From the NCBI GenBank assembly GCA_963682025.1, contig OY821520.1, positions 92,215,992-92,279,991 on the forward strand: 64,000 nucleotides of DNA. Reading direction: 5' to 3'. The stretch's first letter is position 1. Each line of letters begins with the position of its first letter. The position numbers and the translations under genes are program-made. Shown one piece after another: positions 1-11,400 of the stretch. The notes under the pieces were generated by a model. It was not told the DNA's origin and did no database searches. It saw only the letters and a list, made by a program, of their open reading frames with translations. Origin of the DNA: Cordilura impudica (lineage: Eukaryota; Arthropoda; Insecta; Diptera; Scathophagidae).

Positions 1-245
1 AATGAAAAATTAAAAATGGAAAATGGAAAATAGAAAATGAAAAATGAAAATTGAAAAATGGAAAATGAAAAATAAAAATGAAAAATCGAAAATGGAAAAT
101 GGAAAGTGAAAAATGAAAAATGAAAAGTGGAAAATGAAAAATGGAAAATGAGAAATTGAAAATGAAAAACTAAAAACGAAATATGAAAATTGAAAAGTGA
201 AAAATTGGAAATGATAAAAAAAATGAAAATTGAAAATAAAAAAGG
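1..245. repeat. A-rich simple repeat (GAAAAATG-like units)
   Basis: Degenerate short units of the form GAAAAATGAAAA and GGAAAATG fill the first 245 bases. They leave a long low-complexity open frame on the minus strand (Phe/Ser/Ile/His only) that is an artefact of composition. The left end lies outside the window. Confidence 0.85.
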
Positions 246-506
246 TGGAGGTTATCAAAGGTTCGGCCCAGCCGAATTTAACACTCTTACTTGTTTTTAT
301 TTAAATTTAATATTTTGTGTTATTTTTTATAATAATAAAAATCTTGGTACCTGTTTTTAACTTAAAAGTGAAGTGTTGAATAAAAATAACTCCCCAGAGC
401 TGTATATGTATATATACCAATAATAAAATATTTGTACGACAAAATAAAAAATTCTTGTAATAAAATTTGAAATTCTTTTTTTCTCGAAATCACTTTCAAG
501 CAGGGG
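246..506. other. No gene seen
   Basis: AT-rich sequence without a credible frame, RNA gene or recognised repeat. Confidence 0.5.
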
Positions 507-803
507 TGCCGTTTTTCTGGAGGTCCAGAACACGCATCAAAATTCGGCGGGCATCGCCTTGTAGGTAACCACGTCAGGCAGGTCTTGAAGTAGGTTAATT
601 AGACTAACATTACTACCGGGGGTGGGTGAACCAAAAACCGCCCAAAAACAGCTGATTTTTTAACTTTTTTTTTAAATCACCCAATTTTGTCAATTTTTGA
701 TATTTTGCAAATATCCTAGATCAGAACCTGCCTGGCATGACTGCCAACAAAATGCCGCCCGCCGAATTTCCATACGACATCTGAGTTCTCAAGAAAACCG
801 ACA
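507..803. repeat. Inverted-repeat (foldback/MITE-like) element
   Basis: Two arms of about 90 bp face each other. The left arm (507-600) holds ATTCGGCGGGCATCG and GTCAGGCAGGTCTT. The reverse complement of the right arm (720-803) holds ATTCGGCGGGCGGC and GCCAGGCAGGTTCT in the same order and spacing. The arms are GC-richer than their surroundings and the centre is AT-rich. No coding capacity and no clear target duplication, so the superfamily is unknown. Confidence 0.6.
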
Positions 804-2874
804 TTCCGTTTGCCTTCTCATTTTTATGTACCCATTTTCATCGCTCTGGAAGGCGGGGATAAAAAAAACATAGAAACATAAACAGTTTGGAAAAAGTTAG
901 AAAATTACTTCTACTTTGACATAAAAAAAAACACAAAGTTGATAAATTAAAAAAAGGACTGAGCTACTGCACTTTAATAAAACGTTATTTTTGTGGGCTT
1001 GAACCGTAGGTCAAACCTTAACAAAGACAAATATTTTATAAAATAAATCCATCCATATATCGGTAATTCTACTATATTGGTGGGGTTTTTCTATATTCAG
1101 TTCTCAAATAAGTTCTAAATAGTAGTATAAATAGTAGTATACATATTTATTCCTTTTCCTCCTACAAGGAGCATAGAGCCGCTAGATTTGGGTTTGGCGT
1201 TGAATTTTATTACTGTCAATAATTTATTGCTGCACAAAATATCAAATTGGTCGCAGTGCGTAGAGCCTTTTTAATCTAATCTAATCAGAATATATTCTAT
1301 GGAACGGGTACTAAAATTACAATCAAGAACAAAATATGTTAGAAATCAATACTCAGCAGAAAGCCATAATGCATCCTTCTAAATTTATTCAACTGATTCA
1401 GGTGTGGTTTCGGTTTAGTGAAGGATTTATGATACTGTGACTTTATCTACAGAAACCAAAGAAGATTTCACAGAATATAGTATGAGTCCCTTTGTAAGTA
1501 TATGCGTCCTTCTAAGCCTTGAAATCAAAAAAGTGGTCAAGATAACGATATCCCATTTGTCATACAAAATAATATATAGCTTTGTAAAATTTAGATTACT
1601 AATCTATGTATATGTTTTTAAATAATATGTATAATGAAACAATTTGAATATATATTTGTATAGACTTTCATAAAATGATCAGATCTGGGTGAGTTCATTA
1701 ACGGCCATGTGAAAATAACCATAAATCAAGTTTCAATGATATTACCAGGCCTGGAGATATCGTATTATTATTGGGAAACTAAGCCCAAAAGGTATAAGGT
1801 CTACTTTGACATACAGCCTGACTAGATTAACGCAGAAATTGATTCTGAGTTGAGGGTATAATAAAAGCTAGATTTAGGTCATCTTTTATTTTTTTTTTTT
1901 TTTGTAGTCATGAACATTATTCCCAACATACATACATATGTAACATTTAACATTGTATAAGCATCAGACCATTTTAGAATTATGGAGGTCACTACCACAT
2001 TGTGACTGAGAGAGGTGGGGACAAAAAAAAAATCACTATTAATCATTTAAATTTTTTTCTGTTGCTCAGATTTCTATTTTCCACTGAAATAAATGAACTA
2101 AATATATCTGACATGCTTTTTTGTATTAATCTATATCTGAAAATCATTTTAGTTGCAGCAGCAATGAAAGAACTAAAACTGCAACACCAAATAACAACAC
2201 AGCATAAATTTTGAATTTTAATGAAATGTTCAGTCTTAAAAAAAAACAGTTTTCTCTTTGCTGTAAAGCCAGGGAATTCTAGTCAATTGCCATCACCTGA
2301 TAACCCAAGCTAAGGTAAATTCTAAGCTAAGCTAGTTTTGAATGCACAGGGGTGGCACTTATTTATCGTCTTTGGATATAATTCAGCATATAAATATCTG
2401 CTGAATTGGTTAAAAAATAATTAGAGTGGTGGTAAAAAAAATATTAAATATTTACATATTAATTTATTAATTTGTAGTAGGTAAAACAAGACCAAATTTT
2501 CATTTTTGGAAACTGTAATCATAGACTCCATTAGTATCAATGGAAATCCTTTTTTTTTTTGTTTTAACCAGTTAACATTCTTTGCACAGTAGCCATTTCT
2601 ATATAACTTTATCTTTAAATTAGTTCATAAAGTTTTAATTGTTCTTATTTGGGGAAAACATAAGGTGAAGGTACAGAACACGCTTTCTACGCTTTTTTTT
2701 TTGACAACTGTCAAAAGAGTGGAAATAGTACATTTTCGTAGAAGAAGGTACATAAAAAATGTTACAAAGCGTATGCCGAAAAAGTTCAACAACTTTAAGC
2801 TCTTTCAAGCATTGTAGGCTTCATGACAGCTAAGAGCTGTCATTGTTTATTTGTGAGTGTGAAATACAATAAAA
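804..2874. other. No gene seen
   Basis: AT-rich DNA with poly(A)/poly(T) runs. The short open frames at 1437-1625 and 2002-2214 match no family I know and have no supporting context. I see no repeat shared with the rest of the window. Confidence 0.5.
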
Positions 2875-3275
2875 TCTATATATTAATACGTGAACGTAAA
2901 TTTTTAGTTCCCTTTTTAAACAATATGCGGGCACGGAGGATTGTGAAAATTGGCACAGTTATAGTTCATATGGAGGAAAAGCTGAGAATGATAAAATTTA
3001 TGTTTAATTTGTGTTAAAAATATATTAAATTAAATAAAATAATATATTTATAATAATTCGTTACACCCTGTTAATGCGAATGATATAAATTATATACCAG
3101 ATGCTCTGTGTTGAATTGTGAATTACTAAAATTTGTTAACATACCTGTACGCTTATTTAAATACTCATAATTTTTATATATTATAGATTTAAAAAACATT
3201 GGAATACAAAAATTTAATGAAAAAATATTATTTCCTAGAATTTGCACTCGAATTTCGAGTGCTGGGCTATACTAG
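2875..3275 (+). mobile_element. Non-autonomous Helitron, family N2, complete
   Basis: It has the full Helitron signature. It starts with TC (TCTATATATTAAT) after an A and ends in CTAG before a T. A perfect 9-bp-stem hairpin, GCACTCGAATTTCGAGTGC at 3244-3262, sits 9 nt before CTAG. At 401 bp it has no RepHel gene and would need an enzyme in trans. A second copy lies inverted at 38850-39590. The last ~45 bp, including the hairpin, are shared with the otherwise different N1 family at 25172-25545. Confidence 0.85.
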
Positions 3276-4312
3276 TTTAAATAAATTTCTGAAAGTATAT
3301 ATGAAAATCGAATTGAAAGGGAAAAACATAAAGTTGTGTATTCAAATGAAAATATTGAGTGCAGAGATAGAAAAAATGGGTCGAGAAAGAAAAATAAAAT
3401 AAGTTTGTAACGCGTTATATATTACTTGCCATACATAAAGCGCAAAAAAATTGGACAGCTCAAAAAGTGTTTCAGTAACATGGCGCACGGTGGGATTTTG
3501 CAGGCAAAATGTCCGTTTTTTCAGTGTAAAATATCAAAATTTACTGATGCAGTTTTGAAGAGAATTGTCTAATTAAGAGAAATCCATCATAATTTTTTTT
3601 CTAAAAATTCATTTTGTCCAATATAACGCTGCAAAATCACCTAAACGATACTCTGCAGTAACTGCCTCACATTTCATGCATTTCATTTCTTTTTGTCATA
3701 TCTATAGGTATTTGATGAAATTTATTTGAAAAACATAATATTTCAATATTAATTTGGGCAAACAAAAATAGTTTAAAAAACATTCAGGTTTTTATAATGG
3801 CACTCAATAATTCAATGTTTTAGTTTTTCTTACACAAAAAAGGGGAGCTTTATCGAATTTTGAATATTGGCTGCAAAAAAAATTAAAGGTGGGAGTGCAT
3901 TCTTTTGATTTAATAAATAGAATTCAGATAATATTGTATGCTGTTTAACACAGTTACAAATTCTATAAAAAAATGTCACACAAAATTTAATTTCAGTAAT
4001 TCAAAGAATTTTAACTCTATTAATAAGGACTATAGCAGGTATAGAGCAATGTTCTCTAGAAAAAGCCATAGAGTCGCAACAACTGCTGATGTTTTCCATC
4101 GCCTTTGTAACTAGCAAAAGACGTCATCCTTATAAACTGGGAACTAGTTGATGTCATTAAAGTAATGATAGAATGTGAATAAAAGCCTATATTTGCATAC
4201 AAGTAAAAATATTTACCAGTCATTGGATCGTTTATCTTGTTTCAGTTAGTTTTTTTGTGCAAAAATATTGTTACTTACAGCTTCTAAGCCAAATTACAAA
4301 ACTTTTTCAGTT
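3276..4312. other. No gene seen
   Basis: AT-rich. A weak inverted similarity, GGTGGGATTTTGCAGG near 3495 against TGCAAAATCACC near 3632, hints at another decayed MITE but is too short to call. Confidence 0.45.
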
Positions 4313-4660
4313 TGTTTCAAAAACAAAATTTTTGTTTAAAAAACTTTTTTTGGATTATATGGGCGGTGGGCGTGGCATATGTCTGTAAAACTTAGCAAAC
4401 ATCTTTACTTCGTAATACTTATAACTTGAGTCAAGTTACAAGACTTTTAATGAAGAAACAAAAATTCGAGTCCGAGAGTTATTTTTCGGGTATATGGGCT
4501 ATGGGCGTGGCCGATTTTTATGAAACTCTGCAGACATATCAAACTCATAACACTGATATGCCAATTTTCATGACTTTTGGTAAAAAAAAATACAGATTTA
4601 GGGGCGAACAAATCTTTGGGGAACAAAAATTTTTTTTGGTCATAAATTTTTCTTAATTGA
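4313..4660. repeat. Short tandem array, ~134-bp units with GGGCGTGGC
   Basis: Two diverged units repeat at about 134 bp. Each contains ATATGGGCNRTGGGCGTGGC (4358 and 4492) followed by a stretch about a body temperature-like AT-rich spacer. The same GGCGTGGCC word recurs in the larger array at 61100-62095, suggesting a related class of repeat. The open frame at 4426-4656 is incidental. Confidence 0.45.
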
Positions 4661-4795
4661 GTTGATAGAAGTACCCTGGTCCAAATTTCAATGATCTACG
4701 AGCTCTCCCTATACTTTTTTCCCAGAATTGTATGGAGCGATCCCGCTGTGTAGCATGTTCAATGCCTTCGCATTTAGGAGGTCGATTTCGCACAG

Positions 4796-4980
4796 ATACA
4801 ATTTTATACCCTATGCCACTATGTGGCCAGGTGTTATGAATTTGTGCTGATTTTTGTAAGTAGACCCACCTTTTATTATACTGACCGAATCAGAATCTCT
4901 TTCTGAGTCGATTTAGCGATCCCCATTCGTACGTATGCCTGTCTGTCCGCCCTTCTGTGTGTTCACGTAAATCTTTTTGC
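4796..4980 (+). mobile_element. Helentron-like element, 5' part only
   Basis: It matches the first ~190 bp of the family best seen at 11401-12196: a TATACCCTATGCCACTATGTGG-type start (cut here to its core), CTTTCTGAGTCGATTTAGCG, then a GTCY microsatellite. It stops just before a second, complete copy in the same orientation at 5023. Confidence 0.75.
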
Positions 4981-5022
4981 ATCTGCTCTTTTGAAGTTTT
5001 TCAATGGAAAAGGTCTTAACGA

Positions 5023-5814
5023 TTTTTATACCCTATACCACTATGTGGTTTGGGTATAATGACTTTGTGCTGCTGTTTGTAACAACCAAAAATATTTGAC
5101 CTAGACCCATCTTTAATTATACCGATCGAATCAGAATCACTTTCTGAGTTGATTTAACAATGTCCGTCCGTCCGTCCGTCCGTCCGTCTGTGTGTCCATG
5201 TAAAGCTTGTAATCAAACTGCAGGTCGCAAAGATGAATATATTTTGATGAAATTTGGTGTGTTATCCTTTATCGGCCATAGGATGAACGCTATTGAAATT
5301 GGTGAGAATCGGTCCATGTTCAGACATAGCCCCCATACAAATTACCCATATGAAATCGACATAAATTGCCATAAGATCCAAATTGTCATATAGATCTTAC
5401 TCAAATTGGGTTTGTATGCGTTCATTACATCCATTAATGAGTACTCCAAAAATGGTACCTATGAGACAACTCTTAGTCATAGGCTCCATATAGAGCTGCT
5501 TCCCGATCTTCACTTAAATCTATTAAAAAACAAAAATATTGCACTGATTCTTCTCAAATTTTGTTTGTAAATATTTTTGCAAAATACAAGAGACTTTACA
5601 AAACATGATCAGGATCGGTCCATTTTTGGACCAAGTCCCTATATAGATATAGCATCCGACATGAACTTTTTCATATCTGCAGCCAAAAAAATTAATAAAA
5701 ATCCCACTCAAATTTGGTTTTTGCTTATTTTCTATGTCCAGTCAGTTGGGCCTAAGAGATAGGGTCTCTAAACGCATGGTATAAGGTATCGTATAGTCTT
5801 TTCTTACTTGTTTT
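5023..5814 (+). mobile_element. Helentron-like element (mini-me/DINE type), copy A
   Basis: Near full-length. It begins TTTTTATACCCTATACCACT, carries a (GTCC)n tract at 5162-5189, and ends GGTATAAGGTATCGTATAGT then CTTACTTGTTTTT. The 3' palindrome present in copies C and D is missing here. Open frames inside it, on both strands, are by-products of the conserved non-coding sequence. Confidence 0.85.
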
Positions 5815-5838
5815 TCTTGTGGAAGTAATTTGTTAAGG

Positions 5839-7380
5839 TAAATAAAAACTTTAGTCCTTTGAATTAAATTAATGCGAACTAATTTTAGATGGAACGATAT
5901 GTACAAAAATATAGAAAAGCTTGGCAATCCGACCCGTCTTTAAAAAATTGGATCGGACCATTAAAAAAAGATGACACAAAAGCATTGTGTGTTTATTACA
6001 AGTGCAACATTAATGGAAAACTTTCTGATATAATGCGGTACACTCAATCAGCGAAGCACATAAAAGCGATTAAGCCTTTCAATGATATTCATCTTACACA
6101 AACTGAAATTTCCTTTACAATAACTGCAACTGAAAAACAAAACAGCCGGGCCACGCTTGCCCTTTACAGTGCTCTTCATAGTCCTTTTTCTTCTATTGGC
6201 CAATTTATTACAGTGCACCAATATAATTAACAACGTTTTAGTGCCTCACTTCACAAAAAGCCTTCTAGAAGATTTAGGTGATTCCAGTTTTAGTCTTATT
6301 CTAGATGAAGGTAAAACTTTGCATTTTTTTTACTTTGATATAGGTACTGATTTTTTTTATTTCTTAAAGGGACTGATGTTTCAGTGGAGAAGCTCTTAGG
6401 TGTAGTTATACGGTACTATAGCTCGAAACAAGCTGAATTTATAACGACCTTTTTAGATTTAAATGGAGGAAAAACAGACGACATTTTAAATGGTTTGGAA
6501 CGACTTATCAATTTGTATAGTTTGGATTTAAAAAAACTTCTGGCTATTGCCGCAGATAATGCTGCGGTAATGATCGGTGTAAACAACGGTCAGTTAGTGC
6601 GGCCGCTAATAATAATTTTCCACCGAATATAAACTTTTTGGTGAAACAGACACACAATTGGTTTTCGAATTCGTCTGTCAGACAAAAATTATACAATAAA
6701 ATTTACAAATTAATAATCAATTATTCTGTTATGCCAAAAAAAAATTCCCATGGTAGCACTAACCAGATGGCTCTCGATTGAACGAGCTATAAAAACAATT
6801 TTGGAAATGTGGCTGGAATTAAAAATGCATTTTAATGTTGTAAGTGCCAAGTCCTATGAAACGTCGCTTTTGAATGATATGTACAACAACCCAAAAAATT
6901 ATGTTTATATAACATACTTAGCTACAATTTTGGCTGAAGTCCAATTGGTAAATCTGGTCTTTTGAAGCTCAAAATGCCGACCACACCAAGCTTTTTAATG
7001 ACTTATATCGACTATTACAAGTGTTAACAAATAAAATTATTATACCAACTGATGAATTTGATTATTTAGAAGGTGTTATTGATTCTTTACTTAATGAATA
7101 TTGTTATCTTGGTTACAGTTTTGAAAAATCCTGCTTTGATAACAATATTGAAGAAGTTCAAAGAAGTTATTTTTGAAATAAGAGCAAAAATTGCCTTCTT
7201 CTTTTAGAATGTTAAAAAATATCGTTATTTAGTGCCGAAAATATTTTTACAAACAACACCGAAGATGTCATTACATTTATAAAAGAATTTGTAAATGATA
7301 AAAAGGATATAGAAGAAATAGAAAACTGTCTTAACAATTTGAAGTTTGTTGAATGGAAAAAAAGAGATAGAACCGATTAA
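5839..7380 (+). pseudogene. Decayed hAT-type transposase
   Basis: The frame starting at 5889 gives MERYVQKYRKAWQ, then CVYYKCNINGKLSDI and a closing H, an N-terminal BED-like zinc-finger region typical of hAT transposases. Later pieces in shifted frames give FSLILDEG, TDVSVEKLLGVVIRYYS, LLAIAADNAAVMIG and ALTRWLSIERAI, matching the order of the hAT RNase H-like core (catalytic D, then DNAA, then the RW block). A probable intron (GTAAAA...TTAAAG, 6311-6369) joins LILDEG to TDVSVEK. A polypyrimidine/TTTTAG acceptor sits just before the first ATG. Stops and frame changes after ~6600 make it inactive. Its TIRs and 8-bp duplication were not found. Confidence 0.7.
6311..6369 (+). other. Probable intron in the hAT transposase
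   Basis: GT...AG ends with a T-rich tract before the acceptor. Removing it restores LILDEGTDVSVEKLL, which has the form expected of hAT proteins. Confidence 0.5.
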
Positions 7381-7993
7381 TTTTGGATTGAAGTACCTAA
7401 CTTCAAAAATTCAGTGAATAAAAATCCATTTTTGAAGTTATAAGAAATAGAATGTGTCTAAATACAGTTAACTCACTAATTCATATAAAATATGGTCTAA
7501 AAATGCAAAAAATCATGTTGTTCGGGTAATAAAATACAAACATAGAGAATGTCGAAATTTTATATGAAAACGGTTTTATGGCCTGAAGATGAAAATTTTA
7601 TTCCAAAATTAACCATTTTATATCGAATTTTGTATTTTACTTTACGTGTACAAAAATAGTATATTAATAAAAACCGATCTGAAAGGTACAAATTAGCTGT
7701 AAATTTTTTTAATTAATAAAAAAGCTTATATATTAATTAATATTTTTAGCGCTTTTTAGCGCTTTTTGTTTTATTAATATTTAGCGCATTTTGATTATAA
7801 ATAGTTGGAATCGCTGACATTGTTACTTGTTTATACATAAATTGGAAAGTTGAGAGTTTCTCCAGATGGTTTTAAAATTCAAAACTCGAACATTATCAAA
7901 AAAAAAATAAATAATAAATTGTCGGTACAGGGAATATGTCCAGAAATAGTTCGATTATGATAATATTTTACGTTGTATTTTTTTAAATAAAAT
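7381..7993. other. No gene seen
   Basis: AT-rich DNA, possibly the 3' part of the hAT element. GCGCTTTTTAGC-type words repeat near 7750. Confidence 0.4.
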
Positions 7994-8255
7994 TTCTGAA
8001 GCGAAGTTGTTTGGAATGTTCCAGGCTAAAAATTCTGGCAATTTAGCAAACCCCAAAATTCAGATTTCGAGGGCCGTTTGAGCCAAAATATGAAAAAATC
8101 GTAATGAAAAAAATGAAAGCATGATTAATAAAAACATTTTAGCACTTTCAAATAAAAAAAATGTTGGCCTTAAAATCCTCCAAAACCTAAACTTAGGAGT
8201 TTTGTTTTCCCTTAAAATTTCAGCATGGAACGTTCCGTACAACTTCGTTGAAGAA
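7994..8255. repeat. Inverted repeat / foldback, ~260 bp
   Basis: The left arm GCGAAGTTGTTTGGAATGTT (about 7994-8030) pairs with the right arm read in reverse, ACGAAGTTGTACGGAACGTT (8255-8221). The AT-rich centre has no convincing gene; the 60-codon frames on both strands are chance. Confidence 0.5.
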
Positions 8256-8306
8256 TGTTTACCGAAAACCCAATACCGTAGAAATAGAGACTGTCAAAAA
8301 TGAGTT

Positions 8307-8377
8307 AAGTTGAAAACACAACTGGTACGAATGACGAATTTTTCGTTCCGAATATTCTTCGTCAGAAATAAAACACA
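8307..8377 (+). repeat. Fragment of long-TIR MITE M1 (left end)
   Basis: AAGTTGAAAACACAACTGG followed by ACGAATTTTTCGTTCCGAAT matches the start of the M1 copy at 12242-12976. The match stops at AAAACACATT. Confidence 0.65.
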
Positions 8378-8420
8378 TTAAATAAATAAACACATTAAAA
8401 CACAGAAATAAACACATTAT

Positions 8421-9051
8421 TAGAGACCCTATCTCTAAGGTCCAGCTAATTAGATATGGAAAATAATCATAAGGTAAACTTGAGAGGCATTGTTATTAAT
8501 TTTATTACTTTCGGACATGAAAAAGTTCATATCGGATGCTACATTTATATGGCGACTAGGTCGAAAACATATGCAGACCAAATTTGAGAATAATGTGTGC
8601 AATATTTTTGTTTTTTGATAGATTTAAGTGATCATACGGGGCCTATGACTAAGAATTGTCCTGTGGGGTTCATTTCTGGACTATTGATAAATGGATGTAA
8701 TAAACATACGCAAACCCAATTTGACCGAGATCTATATGATAATTTGGATATTATGGCAATTTAAGACGATCTCATAGGGTTCACTTGTATGGGGACTAAG
8801 TCTGAATATGAACCGATTTTCACCAGTTTCATGTACGGAAGCTGATGGAAGCTTACACACTAGATTTCCATTTTTGCAACCTGCAGTTTGACTACAAGGT
8901 TCGCATGGACACACAGACAGATGGACGGGCGGATATTAGAACCAGACATCGACTCAGAATCATTTTCACTTTCTTAGTCGATCGGTATAATAAAATATGG
9001 ATCTAGGTCAAATATTCTTGATAGTAACAAACATCAGTACAAAGTCATTAC
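8421..9051 (-). mobile_element. Helentron-like element, copy B1 (minus)
   Basis: Reverse complement of most of the family: 3' part (GAGACCCTATCTCTAAGGTCC) first, GTCY tract near 8920, and ending at the AGTCATTACACCCTG core of the 5' end. The terminal ~20 bp on both sides are lost. Confidence 0.8.
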
Positions 9052-9069
9052 ACCCTGTTCATAATAATT

Positions 9070-9412
9070 AGAAAGAATCACTTTCTGAGTCGATTTAGCT
9101 ATGTCCGTCCGTCTGTCCGTCCGTCCGTCTGTGTATCTATGTAACCCTGGTCATTAAAACTACAGGTCCAAAATATGGATATATTTTGCTGCAATTTAGT
9201 GTGTAAGTTTCCATCGGCCATAAGATGAAACTGGTGAAAATCGTTTCATGCTCAGCTCCGGTCCCAATAAAAATGACACCAATGAGATTGACTTAAATTG
9301 CCATAATATCGAAAATATCATATAGATCTTGGTAAAATTGGGTTTGTGTATGTTTATTACATCCATTTATCAGTAAGCCAAACATAAAGTTATAATATTG
9401 CCCGTAGTTATA
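9070..9412 (+). mobile_element. Helentron-like element, copy B2 (plus, partial)
   Basis: It starts inside the family at AGAATCACTTTCTGAGTCG, keeps the GTCY tract (9103-9130), and ends after the ATTACATCCATTTATCAG segment. With B1 it forms a head-to-head pair separated by ~20 bp. Confidence 0.75.
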
Positions 9413-10110
9413 ATAGTGATTTTAAAACACTGGTGGACCGTGCCAAAGATTCGGTACCGCAAACTTGCTGAATTGATCATTGCTAAACAAACATTTTGGG
9501 CTGAGGATTGGAAATTTGTATTTTATTCCCAGAACTAATTCTGCTCCACTTTGCAAACTCAACAACTCTATTTTATCGCTCGTAACATCCTACGAAACTT
9601 AAAACTTTATCTCTGATGCAAAAAGATTTCAGTTTCATGACTTATACTCACAATTAAAGTATTCTTCGGAATATATTCTACTGAATATATATTTTTCTGA
9701 TATTATTTTAGATGTGGAATTTTTGAACCACGAATTTTTACAAATTTTGCTTTGCCAATCTGGCTCACCACAAATTAAGTTATGCCAAATTATAATTAAA
9801 ATTATAATTATATTTATTCTTAAGTTTGTAATAATATTTATTATATCTATTAAATTAATAATAATTTAAAATGTTTCATATTACATAACAAAAAATAATT
9901 CTATGAGAAAATTAGTTATTTTCTATAACCTATATATATATATTCCTTTAAAGTATTTTTTGGCATGTTGAATGTTGATTAATTTAGTTTCTGTTAGGAT
10001 AGTCTTTTTGAAGTATCGGTCCCTTACGTGGCAAAGAATTGGCAAGATGACATAATAACCATATACTTGATCCGTGCTGTTGGAATCTTGTTTCATTTAG
10101 TTTTGTTTAG
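9413..10110. other. No gene seen
   Basis: AT-rich DNA without recognisable features. Confidence 0.45.
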
Positions 10111-10430
10111 TCACTTACACTTACATATATTATTTATTTCAAAATAAGATTGATGCTCTTCAAAATTTAAATTCGTGTAAAAAAGATCTGTTATTACTGC
10201 CTTCTCTATATTAAGTTCCATTTCTTTCCTTTTTAAGCCAGTTATAATATCAGCCCTTAAACGTTCCCAGTGTTCTCTCGTTGAGCATTCTGAGATATTT
10301 AATGCATTAACATTTCTTACCAACATAATTCATTTTCTATTGTGAGTTTTGTAAGCTCATTTGGTAACCGGTTATCTTTGTAACCAAAAGCGTTTTTACA
10401 GCGGTACCTGTTTTCAAGCAACAATATATA
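10111..10430 (-). other. Exon-like patch, unrecognised
   Basis: Two adjacent coding-like stretches on the minus strand. Near 10420-10325, after an acceptor-like GAAAACAG, the frame gives YRCKNAFGYKDNRLPNELTK and ends at a strong donor-like TTG/GTAAGAA. Near 10290-10130 a second gives ECSTREHWERLRADIITGLK and onwards through HQSYFEINN to a donor-like TAT/GTAAGTG. I recognise no family. The two do not join in phase as drawn, so this may be a decayed gene or a transposon remnant. Confidence 0.25.
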
Positions 10431-11096
10431 TGTTTGATGTAAAAGGTGTAAGTCTTAAAATCTTTCTTAGAAAATATCATTGAAGTTTATCGACTGCATC
10501 GAATAAATAAAAACCCCATATTTGCAACCACGTTGTTGCAACCGAATTTGTTGCCAACCGAATTTTCGTAGTCCCATGTACTATTACAATATTCTATTGT
10601 GATGACTGAATTATATGACAAATATTGCCGTACAATAATAAAAGCAATTGACAAATTCGATTATATGAATTATGATATTTTGTTGATATAATGGAATTTT
10701 TAATTTTAATTATTGGTTGTTACAACCATTAATCGTTTGAGGAATTTTCATATACTTCAGCTAAATAAAATCTGACCACGTCCTAAGTACCTGTACATGT
10801 GTGTCTTTGATTCAGGGAAAGATAGTACGCTCCTGATTGGCAGATAGGTTTTCTAAATTATAACCATAAATACGAGGAAAAAACACATTTAATGGGGACT
10901 GGACCACATCTTCAGGTTCCGTAATAACGGGTATTTCTGGTATACTCTTCGATCATCCGTTTTTAACAATAATTTAGCACTATTTGACACGTTTTGATTA
11001 TAAATTTTAAAATTAAATTATCACAATATATTTATTTTGTTATTTTATTTATTTTTATTTATTTTTATTTTATTTTATTTGACAAACGACAAATTT
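10431..11096. other. No gene seen
   Basis: AT-rich. A TTTTATTTATTTTTATTTTA tract (11041-11080) immediately precedes the first M1 copy and is repeated, shorter, before the second (12196-12225). Confidence 0.5.
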
Positions 11097-11400
11097 AAGT
11101 CGGAAACACAACTGGGACGAACGACGAATTTTTCATTCCGAATATTCATTCATCGTCAGAAATAAAACACATTTGTGTATATGAAAATGCACACAATCAG
11201 TGCGTCGAACGAAATACGTAGGGCGTAACGAACTCTGCGATAGGTTTATTTCTATTTCTTACGCCGACGAACGACGAATAAATTGGTGTAGAATGGCCGT
11301 ATTTTATTTTAATTTTTTAAATGTTTTAGTAAATAAAGTTATTTTTGTCTTTAAGGATTGTTTTATATATTATTTATAACTTATAAGTTAAATAACATCT
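11097..11400 (+). repeat. Left part of MITE M1, first direct copy
   Basis: AAGTCGGAAACACAACTGGG through TAACATCT is repeated almost base for base at 12242-12528, with a few small indels. It stops exactly where Helentron copy C begins. Internal words CGAACGACGAAT and AACGAACTCTGCG belong to the long TIR of M1. Confidence 0.8.

Noticed and set aside
10..258. 82-codon minus-strand frame
   Set aside because: Simple-repeat translation of A-rich units, Phe/Ser/His/Ile only.
3490..3645. Weak inverted repeat GGTGGGATTTTGCAGG / TGCAAAATCACC
   Set aside because: Similarity is limited to about 15 bp with no flanking duplication.
5160..5393. Frames inside Helentron copies (also 8732, 11496, 22029, 27213, 63539), with repeated VRPSVRPSV-type or RRTDGRTDG stretches
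   Set aside because: Produced by the GTCC microsatellite and the conserved non-coding core; present on both strands and broken differently in each copy.
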